This document shows, piece by piece, positions 1-12,900 of a stretch of 64,000 bases of DNA. The stretch comes from Pelodera strongyloides (Eukaryota; Nematoda; Chromadorea; Rhabditida; Rhabditidae). The stretch covers positions 1 through 64,000 of the forward strand of contig JAANDG010000177.1 of NCBI GenBank assembly GCA_036852015.1. Reading direction: 5' to 3'. The notes beneath the pieces are model-generated. The model had not been told where the DNA came from. It ran no database searches and saw only the letters and a list, made by a program, of their open reading frames with translations. The position numbers and the translations under genes are program-made. Within the stretch, counting starts at the first letter, position 1. Each line of letters opens with the position of its first letter.

Positions 1-966
1 AAAATGTTAAAAAAAAAGTTACAGCCATTCTGCGTTACAGCCATTCGGCGTTATTTAAAATCATAAATATTAATTCAGATTGTCTGTCATCCTAAATCTA
101 TATGTAGTCATGACTGCCGTGTTAACAGGCAAAACCGGTGCTAATGTTATTAAAATTGTATCATTATAATAGCAGTGATAGAACGTTTAGTGCATTTCTC
201 CTTTACAGCATGCGAGAATGACCAACAAACACATCGTTGAAAAAGTGCCAGACAGATGGTTGTAACAACGAATTATATCTTTCAAACAGTGGCCCATATT
301 TTTGGACAAGTGAAATTAATAACTGAAACAGCATTGTTTCATTCGACCGCGAAAATTCAAGTGGGAACCGTTGGCCATTCTACTACAAAAAAAAGAAAAG
401 AAAAGAATGATGGATTCTGAATTCTTCAATGAGTGCTGTTTGAATAAACATGGGGTCTAGTTTCAGAAGCAAACACGAGTTAATCCTGATTTTTCGCTAT
501 ATTATTCAAGTAGGCATTCACATCAAAAAAGGCAATCATATTAAATGCCACGAAAAACCAACTGGCATACTTGAAGTGGAATGGAACAATTATATTTAGT
601 TTCAGATAAGGACTAGTATACATTTGGTAGCAGTCAGGTATCAGACAGTGTGGTAACAAAGGATTTTTTTTGTCGCAAAATAGAGTTGCGTGGAGTGATA
701 AAATTGCTTATCGATAAATTTGCGTTCCTTTAAAACGTACACAATTTTTTCTTCAAAATAACAATCTAAACAGAATGTGTGTGTCAGCTAAGATTCATAT
801 AACGGAAAAAATCTACAAAGTAAAATAATAACTATATAATCGAGCATAAAATAACGATTCCAATCGACTAAAATAGCTTCAGTTCATGCAAATTATTAAC
901 AACCACAAACCTGGTGCACATTCTTTTTAGAGTTGATTCTACAAAATGTTCATACAACAAAACTTT

Positions 967-1038
967 GCTCCCGGTGAGGATCGAACTCACGACCTTCAGA
1001 TTATGAGACTGACGCGCTGCCTACTGCGCTACGGAAGC
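967..1038 (-). tRNA. tRNA-Met (CAT), elongator type
   Basis: This is a 72-nt cloverleaf on the minus strand. The acceptor arms GCTTCCG and CGGGAGC pair with one G-T wobble. The D-arm region reads TAGCGCAGTAGGCAGCGC, the anticodon loop is CTCATAA (anticodon CAT), and the T-arm contains GGTTCGATCC-type B-box sequence as GAGTTCGATCCTC. The TTCGATC T-loop and the 5' G indicate the elongator rather than the initiator. It has no intron. Confidence 0.95.
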
Positions 1039-2336
1039 ATGCGAGCCACTTTCGAGACGTTGTATAGGACCGAAGAAAGCCAGTCGAAATACAGAACAAC
1101 TCTTATGTATTGTTTATAGGGGAGGAGATGCGTTGCTTTCAAAGAATAAAGTGTTGACCAAAAACTTGAAAGTAAGTACACTGCGGGAAATTGATTTTCT
1201 TGCCTCATCAGCGAAGGGCCCAAGCCCAAGAAACTGCAGAGATGTGCTAAATATAAGTGCATCTTTTGCATAGTACATGTTTTGTAAAATCATGATACAC
1301 GGGAATAACATGAATTGAAATGTGTAGCGCAATTGCTAGTCTAGTGGGCGAATGTCTAGCCACAGAAGAGCATGATGCCAGTAAACAAGAGCCAGTGACA
1401 ACAAATCTATCAACAAACGGCAGCAGCAAAAACTTTGTTCAACCGAGAAGTAAACAGACACATTAAGCTTCGTCAGTAGAAATGTCTTGCTTGTTGAAAT
1501 GAAAATATTATGTAATCCAGTATGTGCTCAAGCAAGGTAAAATGTATAAAAAGCTTTATTAAATCATCCAAACTGAGAACGGCAATGGGACTAAAAAAAT
1601 TTCAAACAATAACTATACTTTTATTAGTGAATAAGAGAAACGTGTGCATCAAATGTTGTGGAAAGAAGGTCATCCGGTGACTCCGTCTTCCAAGCAGATA
1701 ACATTTAGAAGCAAAACGTGCACGACATCAATATTGTAACTTGAATAAATCACAAACTCAATAATTTTTCGACGCGCATTATTTATTTAACCATGCAGGG
1801 CCGATGCAGAAAGAAAAAAACAAGCACAATTCATAAGTGTACTATATTAGTGAAAAACATTTAGGTTTCGCTTTTAAAATAGATAAATATGTACATAAAT
1901 GCAATTTTTACTCTATGTTACACAATAATGAATGAAAATAAAACGTCGAATAATCTTTAAAAAAAAAAGAGACAAACAAATTTCGAGCCCAGCTACAAAA
2001 CTAAACCCATAACCAAATTGACACATAAGCAACGAACCAAATTTGCGGAAAAAATACCACTAGCATGTGTTCATAACACGTCCTAAAAGATCCACTTTAT
2101 CATAAATGGACAACACGAATATTAAGAATAAGCAGGAATCAATACATCGACGATGAGGTAAAGGCTAATGCACTGTTCGAGGATACTGTTTTAATAAGAG
2201 CTAGAAATCTATTGAAAGAAACTCTGGTATTAAAGAATGAAACAAACTGTACAGTGTATTTCTTCGGCTGCCACTTAAGAGTAATACACAAAATGTAGCG
2301 GCATATCGTACACAAGCTTTGAAATGTTCGGTATAT
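1039..2336. other. intergenic, no gene seen
   Basis: The reading frames here are short and lack splice signals that would join them into a plausible protein. Bases 1-966 upstream of the tRNA are likewise AT-rich with no recognisable feature. Confidence 0.5.
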
Positions 2337-3928
2337 TTAGAAAGCAGTCTTTTCAGCTGAAGGATTTGGAGAATTGCTTTTTACTTTATACGTTGCCGAA
2401 GTGGGAAATCCTACGGAGGAAACCATCTTACTTCGAAATTCGGTTATAGTTGCAGACTTTCCATCAACAGTGACAGTCACCTAAAATGAACATAAGCAAA
2501 ATGAAATGAGACTGATGTAACGAACGTGAACTAGCAAAACCAGCATGGAACATACCTTTTTGGGATCATCTCTATCAATGAGGTCTGATCGTATAGGAAC
2601 GTGTTTCCTCTTGCAATCAACATCGCCTCCCCTGGTATTCAGACCTCGAATGGCGGAACCAGATGACCCGCTCTCCGGAGAGTGACGACTCGTAGTAGGC
2701 GAATCAACAGATGTTTGGTTTGCACTTCGCCTTCTAAAGGAAAATAGTATAGTAATCGATCAATGTTGTATTGTTAGATGTAACAATGAGAGAGCTAATA
2801 AAAACATCGATAGGTTTAATGCACAAAGACCGATGCTCCAAGTTCTGTGTCAGTGTCAAACAAACGTTTTTTTATCAATAAACCTTTAGGGCGCGTTCGG
2901 GATTGATTTTCCAAAAGGAAAACATGCAAATTCATCGTTCGGGATGGACATTTTGGAAACATTCTAATGCTTGGAGAAAACAAAAAATACAGTATGAATT
3001 AGCATGCAAACCATGCTAATTTGTACTGATTTGCTAATTTGCTAATGCTAATTTGTAATTTGTATTTGTAATTTCCATGCTAATTCATACTGTATTACTT
3101 GTTTTCTCCGGGAAATCAATCCTGAACGCGCCCTTATAAAAACTATAATTGTAGGGAAAGATCTTATCTTTAAAACAACTCACTTAGGAATCTTCTGACT
3201 GTGTTGCACGACAAAATTCTGTACAACTGTCTGCATCGCCACAACATTTTCGTTTAATTTCGGTTTTCGAGTAGACGTCCCTTTCCTGAAAAAAAGTTCT
3301 AAGATAAACCTACGAATAATTAAGAAACTCAAACGTTTGAATATTGTGTAGGGCGTTCGAATTCGGCACATGTGAAACATTGACGGTTTTTATTATGAGT
3401 AGGATATACCGATCAAAAAAAATAAACAAACCTAAAAATGCTTATTCGATCCGTCAAAAGCATCTAGAGAAAAGCTTGTGGCAAATGGAACCAAACTTGT
3501 CAACGCAATGATGGTGCCACACATAGATTAAACTAATAAGCAGAAATGCGTACGTGAATTCTTGATTACTTCAATATATATATATATATATATTTACCTC
3601 GTATCGCACATCTCGCACTTGAATGCTTCGAATCGATTCCTATATGTGCAAACAGTGCATTCCCAGCTTCCGATATCATCCACCTCGTCGTGAGTGGACA
3701 TCTTAAACAATAATAATCATATGGCAATAGGTTTATGTAACTGACTTGTAATAATAGCACCTTAGAATCAAATATAAACAGTAACAGTCATTTAAGAAAA
3801 AATCTCCTTGCGTGTCAGGTTTATTTATGTAAGGAACCGATTTAGTTCTCACCACGAATAAAATTGAACATAAAAATACCTTTCTCTTTCGACCGGGGGA
3901 CATCAACCGACCGCGTCCTCGGCCAACA
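2337..3928 (-). CDS. rybp: RYBP/YAF2-type Polycomb adaptor protein
   Basis: RYBP/YAF2 proteins join RING1 E3 ligases in non-canonical Polycomb repressive complex 1 in the nucleus. Coding exons: 3701-3598, 3285-3184, 2733-2556 and 2480-2337, giving 175 aa with all phases closing; human YAF2 is about 180 aa. The first exon encodes an RanBP2-type zinc finger, WECTVCTYRNRFEAFKCEMC, followed across a junction by the family signature KGTSTRKP. The last exon encodes a strand-rich block (VTVTVDGKSATITEF) matching the RING1-binding C-terminal element of RYBP. A further upstream exon, 3928-3880, is in phase and encodes a basic stretch (GRGRGRLMSPGRKRK), like the basic N-terminus of RYBP, so the start may lie above 3928; the ATG at 3701 sits directly after a TTTAAG acceptor. 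The intron 2734-3183 holds a MITE and the intron 3286-3597 a TA microsatellite. Confidence 0.85.
2889..3133. mobile_element. Harbinger-like MITE with TTA target duplication
   Basis: This is a 245-bp element in an intron of the RYBP/YAF2 gene. Its ends, GGGCGCGTTCGGGATTGATTT and AAATCAATCCTGAACGCGCCC, are inverted repeats of about 24 bp with few mismatches. It is flanked on both sides by TTA (2886-2888, 3134-3136), the target duplication typical of PIF/Harbinger elements. The interior carries a second palindrome (ACAGTATGAATTAGCATG and its complement) and AT-rich short repeats. It has no coding capacity, so it is non-autonomous. Confidence 0.8.
3573..3594. repeat. TA dinucleotide microsatellite
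   Basis: A run of TA lies just downstream of the donor site of the zinc-finger exon of the RYBP/YAF2 gene. Similar TA runs occur at about 11481-11513, 34774-34791 and 40657-40677. Confidence 0.8.
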
Positions 3929-4755
3929 CTAAATATTAATGCAACGTCCTATTGCATAAGTATTAAAATCTCAAAATATTACATTTTTCATTTCATAAAC
4001 CGATTACATAGTTCAATATATATCAAAAGCAACACGAAACCGGGAAGAATACACAGAAAGTAAGTGACTCAAACAAGTAAAACATATTGAGAAGGATTTA
4101 ATGTAGTTAAGGCATAACCATATTACCATTCTGTTTTGCATGCAAACAAAATGTTCGGAAGCTACATAATACATTTTATAAAAAAGTAAGTATAATATGT
4201 ATATTTGAAAATTGTGAGGGAGACAATGCATTAAGTAGGACACAGCGTCTGCCCTGAGGGACATCGGACATGTGAAGGAATTTGTTGGAACTATGCCAAA
4301 ACAAGGAGAGAACGCGCAACTACGCGTTGTCATTTGGACACATTGGTAGCTAATGATTTTTTCGTGTCATTGCCACTGATTTGGGACGAAGTAAATCCCC
4401 GGGTTAAATAACAAACCCTCTGTGAACTAGTTTTTTGTTTTGTTTTTGAACAATTGTAACAATTTCTTTTTTTTTCTTGTAGTCTCGTGAGGGGACTGGC
4501 GTGCAGCACATAAATAGGCAGGATAGGCGATTGGCAAATATTCTTTTTTAGGGTTGATATAACCCGGTACTCTTTAGCTCTTTATCTTTTATCTTTTTTT
4601 GCTATTTAATTATTGTTTCGCATCATTTCTTGCGAAATAAAAGTGTACACGCTAACTTACGCTAAATATATTTTTTCGAACTCCGGCAATTGAATGTATG
4701 GCATAGTCTCCCTGATTGGAACCTGTACCTCAAATTGTTTATCTTGAGTTTACCT

Positions 4756-4893
4756 TTTCATAAATTCTCATATATGTTTCACAAGAACCCTGCGGATATT
4801 GCCCCATTGTGTCCGAGGGCATGGCTATAGGCAAGCAAAACTGCTCAGGGGTGCGCATTACTTCAAGGCCACCTCGGCTGTCCCCTAGAGCTA
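4756..4893 (-). CDS. orphan coding exon, unidentified gene
   Basis: This minus-strand stretch has a good acceptor (ATTTTAG) and a good donor (GAAAAG|GTAAAC). It is open in one frame for 46 codons and reads like protein, with GGLEVMRTPEQFCLPIAMPS near the start and a Cys-containing PQGSC motif. Immediately downstream another frame (VPIRETMPYIQLPEF) could be a terminal exon. The intron implied between them would be only 31 nt, shorter than usual, so the join is uncertain. I do not recognise the family. No convincing upstream exon was found. Confidence 0.35.
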
Positions 4894-6446
4894 AAATTCA
4901 AATGTCGTAATTAACCAATTGTAAGCAACCAAAGACGTAAGCATTCCAGCTTAATTAGATACTGATACATGAAAAACGGCAAATAGCCAGAATGGACGTA
5001 GTGTGAATTATACCGTAATATTACACAATCATTCTAAATTACAAGTGGAAGAAGGTATTTTCGGTTGTACAACAAGCAAAACAGCACTGCTGTACTTATG
5101 CTGTTTGTCATTCCCGTATGTCTCAAGCCGATATAGGATATTGCATGCGTAAATTTCAGCGCTTTTCCTTCCCTAAAGTGGCTGCATGGAAAACTCCGAC
5201 TAATTTTCATTGGATCTTGTTCAGAAGTCGATGTCCACGGAGAATGCTCATACATATATAGAACATGAGGTAGTTCTTGGAAAAGCGACTACTTCGGGTA
5301 AAAATTAAGATCTGTTAAAATGAACTCATATGCATAATTTGTGTGCATTAGAATTAAATATATTACAAATTACTATCCAAGCCGCGTTGGCTCATTCGTG
5401 CTGCAATGAGCTAAAGGCCACCAGAAAGGTTTGGGCCACGTACAGTTCACTACTTAATTTTGGTGCTTATTCCCTTGTAAAACTTTTACTGTTAGTACAG
5501 TCCTAGTACCAAAACACGCTCGGCCAAATGCGGGGTAAATGCCCTTATTTGTCAATGTTAGTCATTAAAAATTCCAACCATAATGCCAACAGAGTTTGTT
5601 TCTGCATTGAGTACAAATAAGAGCCAAATGATGGTTCTGAATTGACCCTTGAAGTATATGTACATTCCCGGTAAACAGTGAAGGAAATATTAAAAAAAAA
5701 TGCCAGGTCTGCTCTGAATATAACGTAGTCTTGTTTAACATGTGTGCTGAAAGGATCTTCGTGTGCGACATCACTCAAATTTACAGAATGGATAAAGAAC
5801 GTATTAAACAGAATGGATAAAGAACACCTTGTCAGAACACACTGAACTGAAATACCAGCCTCCAACCCAAGAATGTCGTTCTACCTTTGAATGCCTAACC
5901 ATACATGTGTTTGCATTAACCAATTGTGTACTTCACCACACTGCAAAACAGACAGTAAACAACTATTCTCTTGAAATAAACCCTTGGTTCTTTACGTAAC
6001 ACTCTAGAGCTATGGTAAGATGGGTTTAGTACTTCAGGCTCCCGTGCAGCTCTCGAGCTTTATTTATTTTATTGGATTTTGTTCTTCTTTTGAACAATTC
6101 CTTGGTTTCAACCGATTTTCTTTTTACTTTGGACAACTAGGAAAGTAAGTAGATTATTTGTGTCTTGTGATACCAAATGCCTGTATATAAGAAGTAAGCC
6201 AACTTGAATGGTATGCCTGGACATATATGGGGCCCGACATGTATAATGTAATAGACTTGTGTAAGACTGTGTTTTGTCTTCAATACGGTGTGATTAAAAT
6301 GGTAAACTGATAAACAAAAGCCAATCGGTTTATCGTGCTGAATAGGCTACACGGACTGCGAGATCTTTTAAGGGGGAATGCTGATGAAGAACTGCTGGCG
6401 CAGACAACTGATAGTATTAATTGGTTGATGTGAAGACAAGTTCGTC

Positions 6447-6737
6447 TCAGAATTGATCATAGTAGCCATATTCTACTCCTAGTAGAGGTGCCATGTAATG
6501 CTTCTTTCCACGGCTTCCCTCGAACCGGCCGAATGAGCGAAACACTTCCTGTAACAACATCAAATTAGAGTAATCATTGGTCTCCTGTGTTCATAATATC
6601 ACAAGCTGGATTGTTAATAGTAACTATACCTGGATTCTCGTCATATGAGTAGGGGATCCAGCCGAGTAGCTCTTCCCAGCATATACCACCACTAGAACGC
6701 ATAGAAGGAACAAGAGCTTACAAAGACTCTTCATCAT
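6447..6737 (-). CDS. small secreted peptide precursor, possibly neuropeptide
   Basis: Two exons (6737-6630 and 6548-6447) join in phase to encode 69 aa. The first begins MMKSLCKLLFLLCVLVVVYA, a clear signal peptide with likely cleavage after VYA. The start lies 3 nt after a CTTTCAG acceptor, consistent with trans-splicing. The second exon encodes EVFRSFGRFEGSRGKKHYM and ends GYYDQF. Gly-Arg and Gly-Lys-Lys occur inside the mature part; in neuropeptide precursors such sites direct cleavage and C-terminal amidation. There are no cysteines in the mature part, which argues against a defensin-like peptide. I do not recognise the family; an unrelated secreted protein is possible. Confidence 0.6.
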
Positions 6738-6999
6738 CACCTGAAAGCGGAATAGCTATAATTGCAGAAACCAGCTACAATAGGAACACACTCGAAAAAC
6801 AATTGCCCAGAAGGAAAGTATAATTTGAACAAAGTAAGTACGTGAAAGATGGCAAGAGAAGTATACTACCGTATACGAGCCTATCCAACATGTATTTGTC
6901 GGCCAGTTACTGATACTGATGTTGTAAGCGTAGGCAATGATATTTATAGCTATTCGGCAATTTTTACTTCGCAACGACGAAAGATTACCATACACAATT

Positions 7000-9900
7000 A
7001 GTAACTTATAAAATTGTTAATGAAGGATTTTACGCCTCGTTTCACTCAAAGTTACAAACTGGGCACTCTTCATTCAAGTGAAAATATGATATATTCTGTA
7101 TCCGTGCTTTTAATTCAAGCACAAAACAAGAACAAATCGTTTCGAGTGAACGTGTTATTCTAAAAAATGTTGACACAATGAATTTTCCCACAATACAGTA
7201 TGAACCGATTTGGTGCGAAAAACTTAAAGGGATAATTGCGGGAAAATTTCTCTACTTCCGTTATCTGCATAAATTATGAAAGAGCATGTTAAAAGAATAA
7301 TAGACCACTCTAATGTCAAAGGTGATCGTAGTTTTTCAAAAGGAAAAATGTTTTCTCAACCGTAAGTTTATTTATACTAATGATGCTTAATTAGGAGGGG
7401 GATAATATGAACGAGCTAGCGCATCTTTTGCAGTTCTAAAATAACTTCTTTCTTCTTGCTCACTGTACCAAAATGAAATCAAGCGCGAATATTTTGTGTG
7501 GTCTACATCATTCATGCATTTCATTCTTGTATTTTTTCAGCTGCAAACTCTGTTTCGTGTCAGGATTAGGATGGGTTCGAAGAATAATTGGTGAGTGCAT
7601 AATGCTGATGCTGCAGTTGTACAAAGATGCCAATGAATAAATATGTATGACGAATATTGTAGTCAACAACAGGTTTCAAAAGATAACGCCAAAATGGCAT
7701 TTTTCATAAGGATCATATATAATCTGACGGTGAAGTTCCTTTGTTCTATTATGGGTTTTTTAAACACAATACAACTTTGTACATCTGGGACATATTTTGC
7801 AACTTCTTGTTATTGAAGGTAGCAAATAATATTCTTGTGGCTGAGATCCGTTACTATTGAATTATTACTATTTGCAAAACAAATGAGTGGTGTAATGATA
7901 TGATTGAAATATGTGCTCCACCCCACATGCTAAGGGCGACAGTTGTAAGCAGGTTGGATGTAATTGTGTCATCATGACGTCAGAAATATTGCGAATTATT
8001 GCCCGAGCCAGACACTTATGAACTATCACGTTCCTCTTTCGAAACGTGAGCTCCAATCCAGCTCGTGACAAATTTTAAGTGCAACCCAGCGAATGAAGGT
8101 TGTGACAGTATCCACAATAATCTTTTAGTTGTACAGATGTACCACCTTTCCCCACTGTGATTCGGTTACACGCCTTGGGCTTTACTGATACCCAAATAAA
8201 GATAGAAAACATATTGTTTACTTCACCTAACCATGCCACGAGTTTTCAGTTTGTTGCGTACAAACCACTTGCTGCGCCATACCCTCTACTCTACAATACC
8301 TGCGAGCTTTCGCTTTCTGCAGAAATAATAAACGCATTGCTTTTGTCCCCCCGCGAAATTCAGACTATCGGGATTTGCAGCTTGTGAATTATCGTGAGTA
8401 TTTAGGGACAGAAAACACTAGAGATAAAGAGTGTACCCTTTCATATTATTATAAATAAAGGTTTCAAAAAACCAGAATCCGAGACAAAATAACAGTGGGA
8501 AAAGATAACTGCTTGGTGCACACTAAAGAGCGGTTGACTTAAGGAAACTCATTCTGTATCCGTTAGTCCCCCACATACTACTGGCTTCATGTCTTTGTGC
8601 GTGCCGATTCCAACTTACATTATGCACTCACATCATTAAACAAAAAAACATGATAATGGAATCACGTGGTTCCCAATGAATCTATTAAGTCTCAATTGGT
8701 CTGCCCGTGTTCCTTGTGAAGTGAACGTCAGAGGCGTATTAATATACATAAATGCAATTTGATCTCACTTTCTGTTGTTTTGTGGTGTTTGGAATGCTTT
8801 TCTTCTCGATGTTGTACGACCTTTTACAATTGTTATTTGAATGATGGACAAAATGGGTGTCAGAATAAGACAAGGCTCCGAAAAAAATCATCCGCTGGAT
8901 AAAGAACTATAATATAGCCGTCTCATAAAAACGTGCATTGCTTGAATCGAGTAATGCTCAATGACAGAATTGGTCTCATACCCACGAAAAACCATAAATC
9001 AGAATATCTTGGTCAATTGAGTAGATAAAGAATGAGGGTTTCACATAATTTTTATACCTATAATTTGCAAAATCACATTACGCGAGTCGAACATTGACAT
9101 CATTATATGTTAAATTCAATCAAGTGATATAACCAGGAGAATTAATATCATTCCCACGTTACTTAACACGGCATCTTTGTGCACAGCAAAACTCAATACA
9201 GGAACTAGGCGAGAAGCAACGTACCTTGTACTACACAAAGCGTTGATTCAGCTGGCTCTTGCTATTAATACATGACCTTATAATGCAGTGATGAGCATTT
9301 TCCCCCGCACCGCATATACATAACAAGATTTCAAGTGCACCTCTAAAGGTTGATGTCGAGCACTTTTAGAAAAGACGTCAAATCAAAGCCGCTCACACAA
9401 AAACTGGGATGCTATACTATGTAAATGACCATATAGGGAGACGAAGGATAACTTTCACCTAAGGTTGACCTATTGGTTGTTGTTGGGTTGATGAGGGGTG
9501 TTGGGTGGACCTTGAGGATTTTCATGGATTAATATGTGGCAATGCACTATCCGCCATATTTATACCGGTCCAACAAAGGGCGGGTAAACGAATGACTCGT
9601 TGAGAGAGGAGAATAGAAAAAGTGCTGCAGAATTTGGTAAAGAAGACGGAGGCGGGGTCTTCTGGCGCTGCTGTAGGCCAACACTTTAGGATATAAAATT
9701 CGAATCGGAGAAAAATACTGTGAACCAAAGACTAAAGGTTCGGAAAGAACTAATAAGAACATAGGTTAAATTTCTGTGTGAAATTTGCAAATATTCAACA
9801 CTGTGAGCTCCTTCAATGCATGGCGAGGTAGTTTGGGAAAGCAGTTGACTCAACTGTGCGTTTTCTTCAAAAGGCTTTCAAAAGTCTGCGATATATGATG

Positions 9901-12900
9901 GTCGTATTGTCAATGTGAACAAGAAAACCTATTTGTGGGATATCTACGGAATATTTGAATGTCACTCCTTCAGCCAATTCCATGAATACTGAAAATCCCC
10001 CGATTTCTATTTATACGTTTAGAGTTGATATGCGTTATTCATATTCAGAATTTTAAATGAAATTCGATTGTAATTGAATAAGCGCCATTTAATGACATTC
10101 AAATTAATATTTTCGGGAGTAAGATGGATTTACCGTCAACGAGAACGGTTTAAAGCAGCTAATAATCGCAAACGGAATTCTGGAATTAAGCATACGATTG
10201 TGTTGTGATTGCACGGGTTGTGGCTGATTTTCGCTTCATTTCAAAAAAATATATGCAGGAATCAACATTTTGAGCGTCATAATTTCGGCATCAGACAGCC
10301 TCATTAACCCCCCCCCCCCCTAAATCTAAATTAGATATACAAACTGTTTTTGGACCCAACTTAGCTATGGTACGGTACATGACGTTTGTTTCTGGATTTT
10401 GCGTGCTTGTTCAATTTATACCAACCCACTTTGTACTATACCCGCTTTTGCACAAAATTTGCGAAAGAAAGAAGAACTTCGCAGTAAAATAATTAAATTG
10501 GACGAAATGAGAAACGCGTGGGTTCATATATTACATCTTGTGATGTGGTTTATGGCTCAATTTATATGCTTTATTGAGTAATATACGGAGTACTGAGTAA
10601 ATAAAGGGAACATATTTCGTTGACGGCCCTAAGATGCTCATAAGACGACGATGAAGACGGTGACGTAATAGAATCCCGTTACCGAATACACATTTACGAG
10701 GTAATAAAAAGGAATCTGGGACCCATAACACGGCTGAAAGTACATCCGCGGATTATCCAAAACTAGGTGATTACCATAACACGCACGCAATGAGCTGATG
10801 AAAAGCCAACCAAACAGAGCAGATCTGCTAGGCAACTTGAGCTATGCGCCATGTTGTATTACCTTTCTTTCGTTCGAACTTCCCCCGAAAGCAAAGTGTT
10901 AGAAGAGTCGGTCTGGGATGTAAACCATCGTACATAGGCAACTTGGACGATCCGCTTCTCTTCCTAGCTATGTTTCGTTTCGCTTCTCTTCCTAGCCATG
11001 TTCGCCTTCAAAATAGTGTTTACAAGAAAAAAACTGAGGCGGCCCATTTTGGCCTGATGGGAGGTCCAGCCACCTACATCACGTTATTCGTGTCTTGTTT
11101 TTTTACTTGATTAATCGCCGGCATCCATTCGCAGACCATAGCCACCTCCGTAATTTTATACCATAAAAACCGAGGAATTTGATGAATGTGCTTGGAAGAT
11201 ACTCGTTCATTATACAAAGGTATTTCACGCCACATTGCTCTCATCATCACAGAAAAAAAATCAAAAAGTGGGTGGCTTATTTGCATTTTGTGCTGTTTTT
11301 CTTCGAATAGTCAAACAAGTGTATGGTTGAGATCTTACGAGGAGTGTCATAAACACACAAAGCCAAAAACTCAGCGTCGGAAGTTGGGAATACTTTATGA
11401 ATGTTCGTAGGATCGTTTCATTTTCTTTTACCAGTAGGGTCTCTCCTTGTTGACGTTTAAAACAATGATAAAGAAGGCTACATATATATATATATATATA
11501 CATATATATATCTAGATCACTCGCTGATCGATTCAGAAAGCAAAACTTAATTGATGATTACCCCCCCCAAGTACGTAAATGATACAAAATAGAACTGTGC
11601 ATTGCCGTGCCTTGCAAAGTGACCGGAAAGTTCTTCAGACTTAAGTAATAATAAGTCATTTTTGAAGTATAATGAAAAAAAAAAAGATTTCGTCTCCGGT
11701 GTTGTACCTTATAAAGTCCATCATTGAAAATGAAATTGAATTAAATTTATTTTTTGAAACACGCATGTGATTTTTTTTTATTTTTGTGAAGCATAGCAAT
11801 TTGTGTAGGACGGCATAAAGTCATCCAGATAGGAACTGATATAGAAGGGGAAAAAAAGAAGAGAGAAACGCATATTGAGGGCCTTATAACTTTTATTTTT
11901 ATTTCAGTACCGCCCCAGCTAATTCTTTTTGATTCGTAATCGCGTTAAAACTTTATCGATTGATAATATAATAAATGTAAAAAGCTTAGCATCTGCGAAA
12001 GCGTAGCATTCCCTGGTTGTACATCTTCAAAACGGCATCTGTAGTATTAGATGCGTAGTCACATTACACTCGAAGGCTTGTCCTCTTTCATGATTAACAG
12101 TACATGTTATATCGGTGTTTAGTGAATGCCTCTTGGGTTCGATTCCCTTAACACGCCGCAAATTATAGTAACAGAAATCAAGCAAATTCGCCAGTGAACT
12201 CTTTTTGACAGTGGAGTTTGATATTTATATTTTTGATTGCTAGAAACATCAGAACAAAAAGCGCCCTGAAAAAAATAAGCAAATAATACTTATTGTACAC
12301 CTTCAAAAAAAAACGTAGAAATAGACACACGTTAGAACATTTTGGGTGATCTTGAGTGAAAATTGAGACAGAAAATTCCTTCGGAATTCAAAAATCAAAA
12401 AAGGAATTACTCACAAGCGTCTTGCAACTGGTGAGGGCATGACTTTACTATTATATTTTCATTGGTAAATATTATGTCGTTTCACACCTCAGTTGTCGTA
12501 CCGGAAATATCCGTGCATAACAAACGTGCATAAACGTAACAAGACTAAAATGAAAGCAATACAAGCATTTGATCGTTTGGAGTTTTGCTCCTTAGAAACC
12601 CCAAACGGCCCATCATTTAAAAAAATTATATGAAATAGCTGTGAACTAGTGAACCTTGTCGTGTTGATTTCAAATATTAATGTCTTTAAGATGCACATTT
12701 GGTAGAAAAATAATGTCCATTCGTCATTCTCGGTCAATTTACTTTAAAATTAAACTCTCGAAAAGTGACGTGCTCTCGATAAAGAAAAAGGTAGTCATTG
12801 TGCAAAACGAGTATATTTATTGTGAAACAGAATACGGCAACTGCGTGCTGAAACACATGTACGTCTATTTTATACATTACCTTTTTGCGTGCTTGATGGC

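Noticed and set aside
12125..12160. B-box-like GGGTTCGATTCCC suggesting a tRNA remnant
   Set aside because: No paired acceptor, D-arm or anticodon arm can be drawn around it.
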